Below, piece after piece: positions 63,729 to 64,000 of a DNA stretch of 64,000 nucleotides (position 1 is the first letter of the stretch; each line of letters starts with the position of its first letter). The position numbers and the translations under genes are program-made. Source of the DNA: Ustilaginoidea virens (lineage: Eukaryota > Ascomycota > Sordariomycetes > Hypocreales > Clavicipitaceae); assembly GCF_000687475.1 (NCBI RefSeq), contig NC_057317.1:434001-498000 (forward strand), written 5' to 3'. The notes under the pieces are model-generated. The model saw only the letters and a program-made list of their open reading frames with translations. It made no database searches and had not been told where the DNA came from.

Positions 63729-64000
63729 ATGTCTTCCGCCGCCACCGTACGTGTCTCCTCACAGCTTGCTGTCCCACCCCTTAGACAGACACCTGCTCTC
63801 CGACCCGCCAGGATGTCGCCTTTCCCAACAATTGTTCAGAAAAACAAAAAAGAAAAAAAAAAAAAAAACAGACATTGGCCACGCCTACACTCATTGCTGA
63901 CTTCTATTCGTTTGGATCTAGAAAATGATTCGAAGGAAGAAGAATGTCAAGAAGGGCATTCAATTTTGTTTGATGGTTTGCGGTGCTTCTGGAACTGGTA
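63729..64000 (+). CDS. Septin, 5' part only (Cdc11/AspA or related class)
   Basis: GTP-binding cytoskeletal protein forming rods and rings at septa and hyphal tips. Exon 1 is 63729-63746 (MSSAAT), donor GTACGT; exon 2 starts at 63922 after GATCTAG and runs out of the window at 64000. The joined start reads MSSAAT-KMIRRKKNVKKG then IQFCLMVCGASGTG, the septin polybasic region followed by the P-loop (GASGTG, continuing beyond the edge). The 175-nt intron carries an A-rich tract (63838-63870). The polybasic KKNVKKG gives phosphoinositide binding in the family. Class is uncertain from 32 residues; Cdc11/AspA fits the GASGTG loop best. Confidence 0.88.
   Translation, partial: MSSAATVRVSSQLAVPPLRQTPALRPARMSPFPTIVQKNKKEKKKKNRHWPRLHSLLTSIRLDLENDSKEEECQEGHSILFDGLRCFWNW

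Overview
The window is nuclear DNA of a filamentous ascomycete, most likely a Sordariomycete and probably of the order Hypocreales. This is inferred from short GT-AG introns (about 50-210 nt), GC-rich codon third positions, and gene content matching Pezizomycotina families: an ascomycete laccase, the STRIPAK/SLMAP-type FHA protein, dynein light intermediate chain, septin, and an RNR inhibitor of the Spd1/Dif1 type. There are no operons, CRISPR arrays, rRNA genes or convincing tRNA genes, and I see no intact transposon. I rebuilt gene models by hand by joining exons at splice sites wherever the reading frame and the protein family agree. No transcript evidence was available.

Layout. 0-10 kb: Hst2-type sirtuin (+), laccase (-), Mgr2/Romo1-like inner-membrane protein (-), FHA/coiled-coil tail-anchored SLMAP/PRO45 homologue (+). 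11.8-12.5 kb: low-complexity hypothetical protein (-). 12.5-19.9 kb: a 7.4-kb GC-rich stretch without a recognisable gene, packed with at least fifteen different short tandem arrays and long homopolymers. 19.9-33.7 kb: dense housekeeping genes: Cox16 (-), an unknown single-span membrane protein (-), Prp38 (+), mitochondrial GatA amidotransferase (-), Gemin2/Brr1 (+), RNR inhibitor with a PIP box (-), ribosomal protein eS27 (-), phosducin-like protein (+), LRR protein (+). 33.7-38.8 kb: sparse, with one APH-fold kinase (-) and one doubtful small ORF. 38.8-42.3 kb: Ivy1-like BAR protein (+) and Nup53 (-). 42.3-52.4 kb: sparse, with one bZIP-like factor (-) and short AGGTACCT-type repeats. 52.4-64 kb: DUF255/thioredoxin-fold protein (+), dynein light intermediate chain (-), Ist3/Snu17 RNA-binding protein (+), Hsv2 PROPPIN (-), and the 5' end of a septin gene (+), cut by the window edge.

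How the genes fit together. Many neighbours are divergent pairs sharing 290-1010 bp upstream regions (membrane protein/Prp38, GatA/Gemin2, eS27/phosducin-like, APH kinase/Ivy1, dynein LIC/Ist3), and others are convergent with 300-500 bp between stops. Functionally they scatter over core cell biology: mitochondrial biogenesis (Mgr2, Cox16, GatA), splicing and snRNP assembly (Prp38, Gemin2, Ist3), nuclear pore, trafficking and autophagy (Ivy1, Hsv2, dynein), and dNTP control (RNR inhibitor). I found no secondary-metabolite cluster and no obvious novel multi-gene system. The most unusual material is the tandem-repeat mosaic at 12.5-19.9 kb, the laccase C-terminus and splicing, the repeat tail of the sirtuin, and introns that could be retained without breaking the frame.
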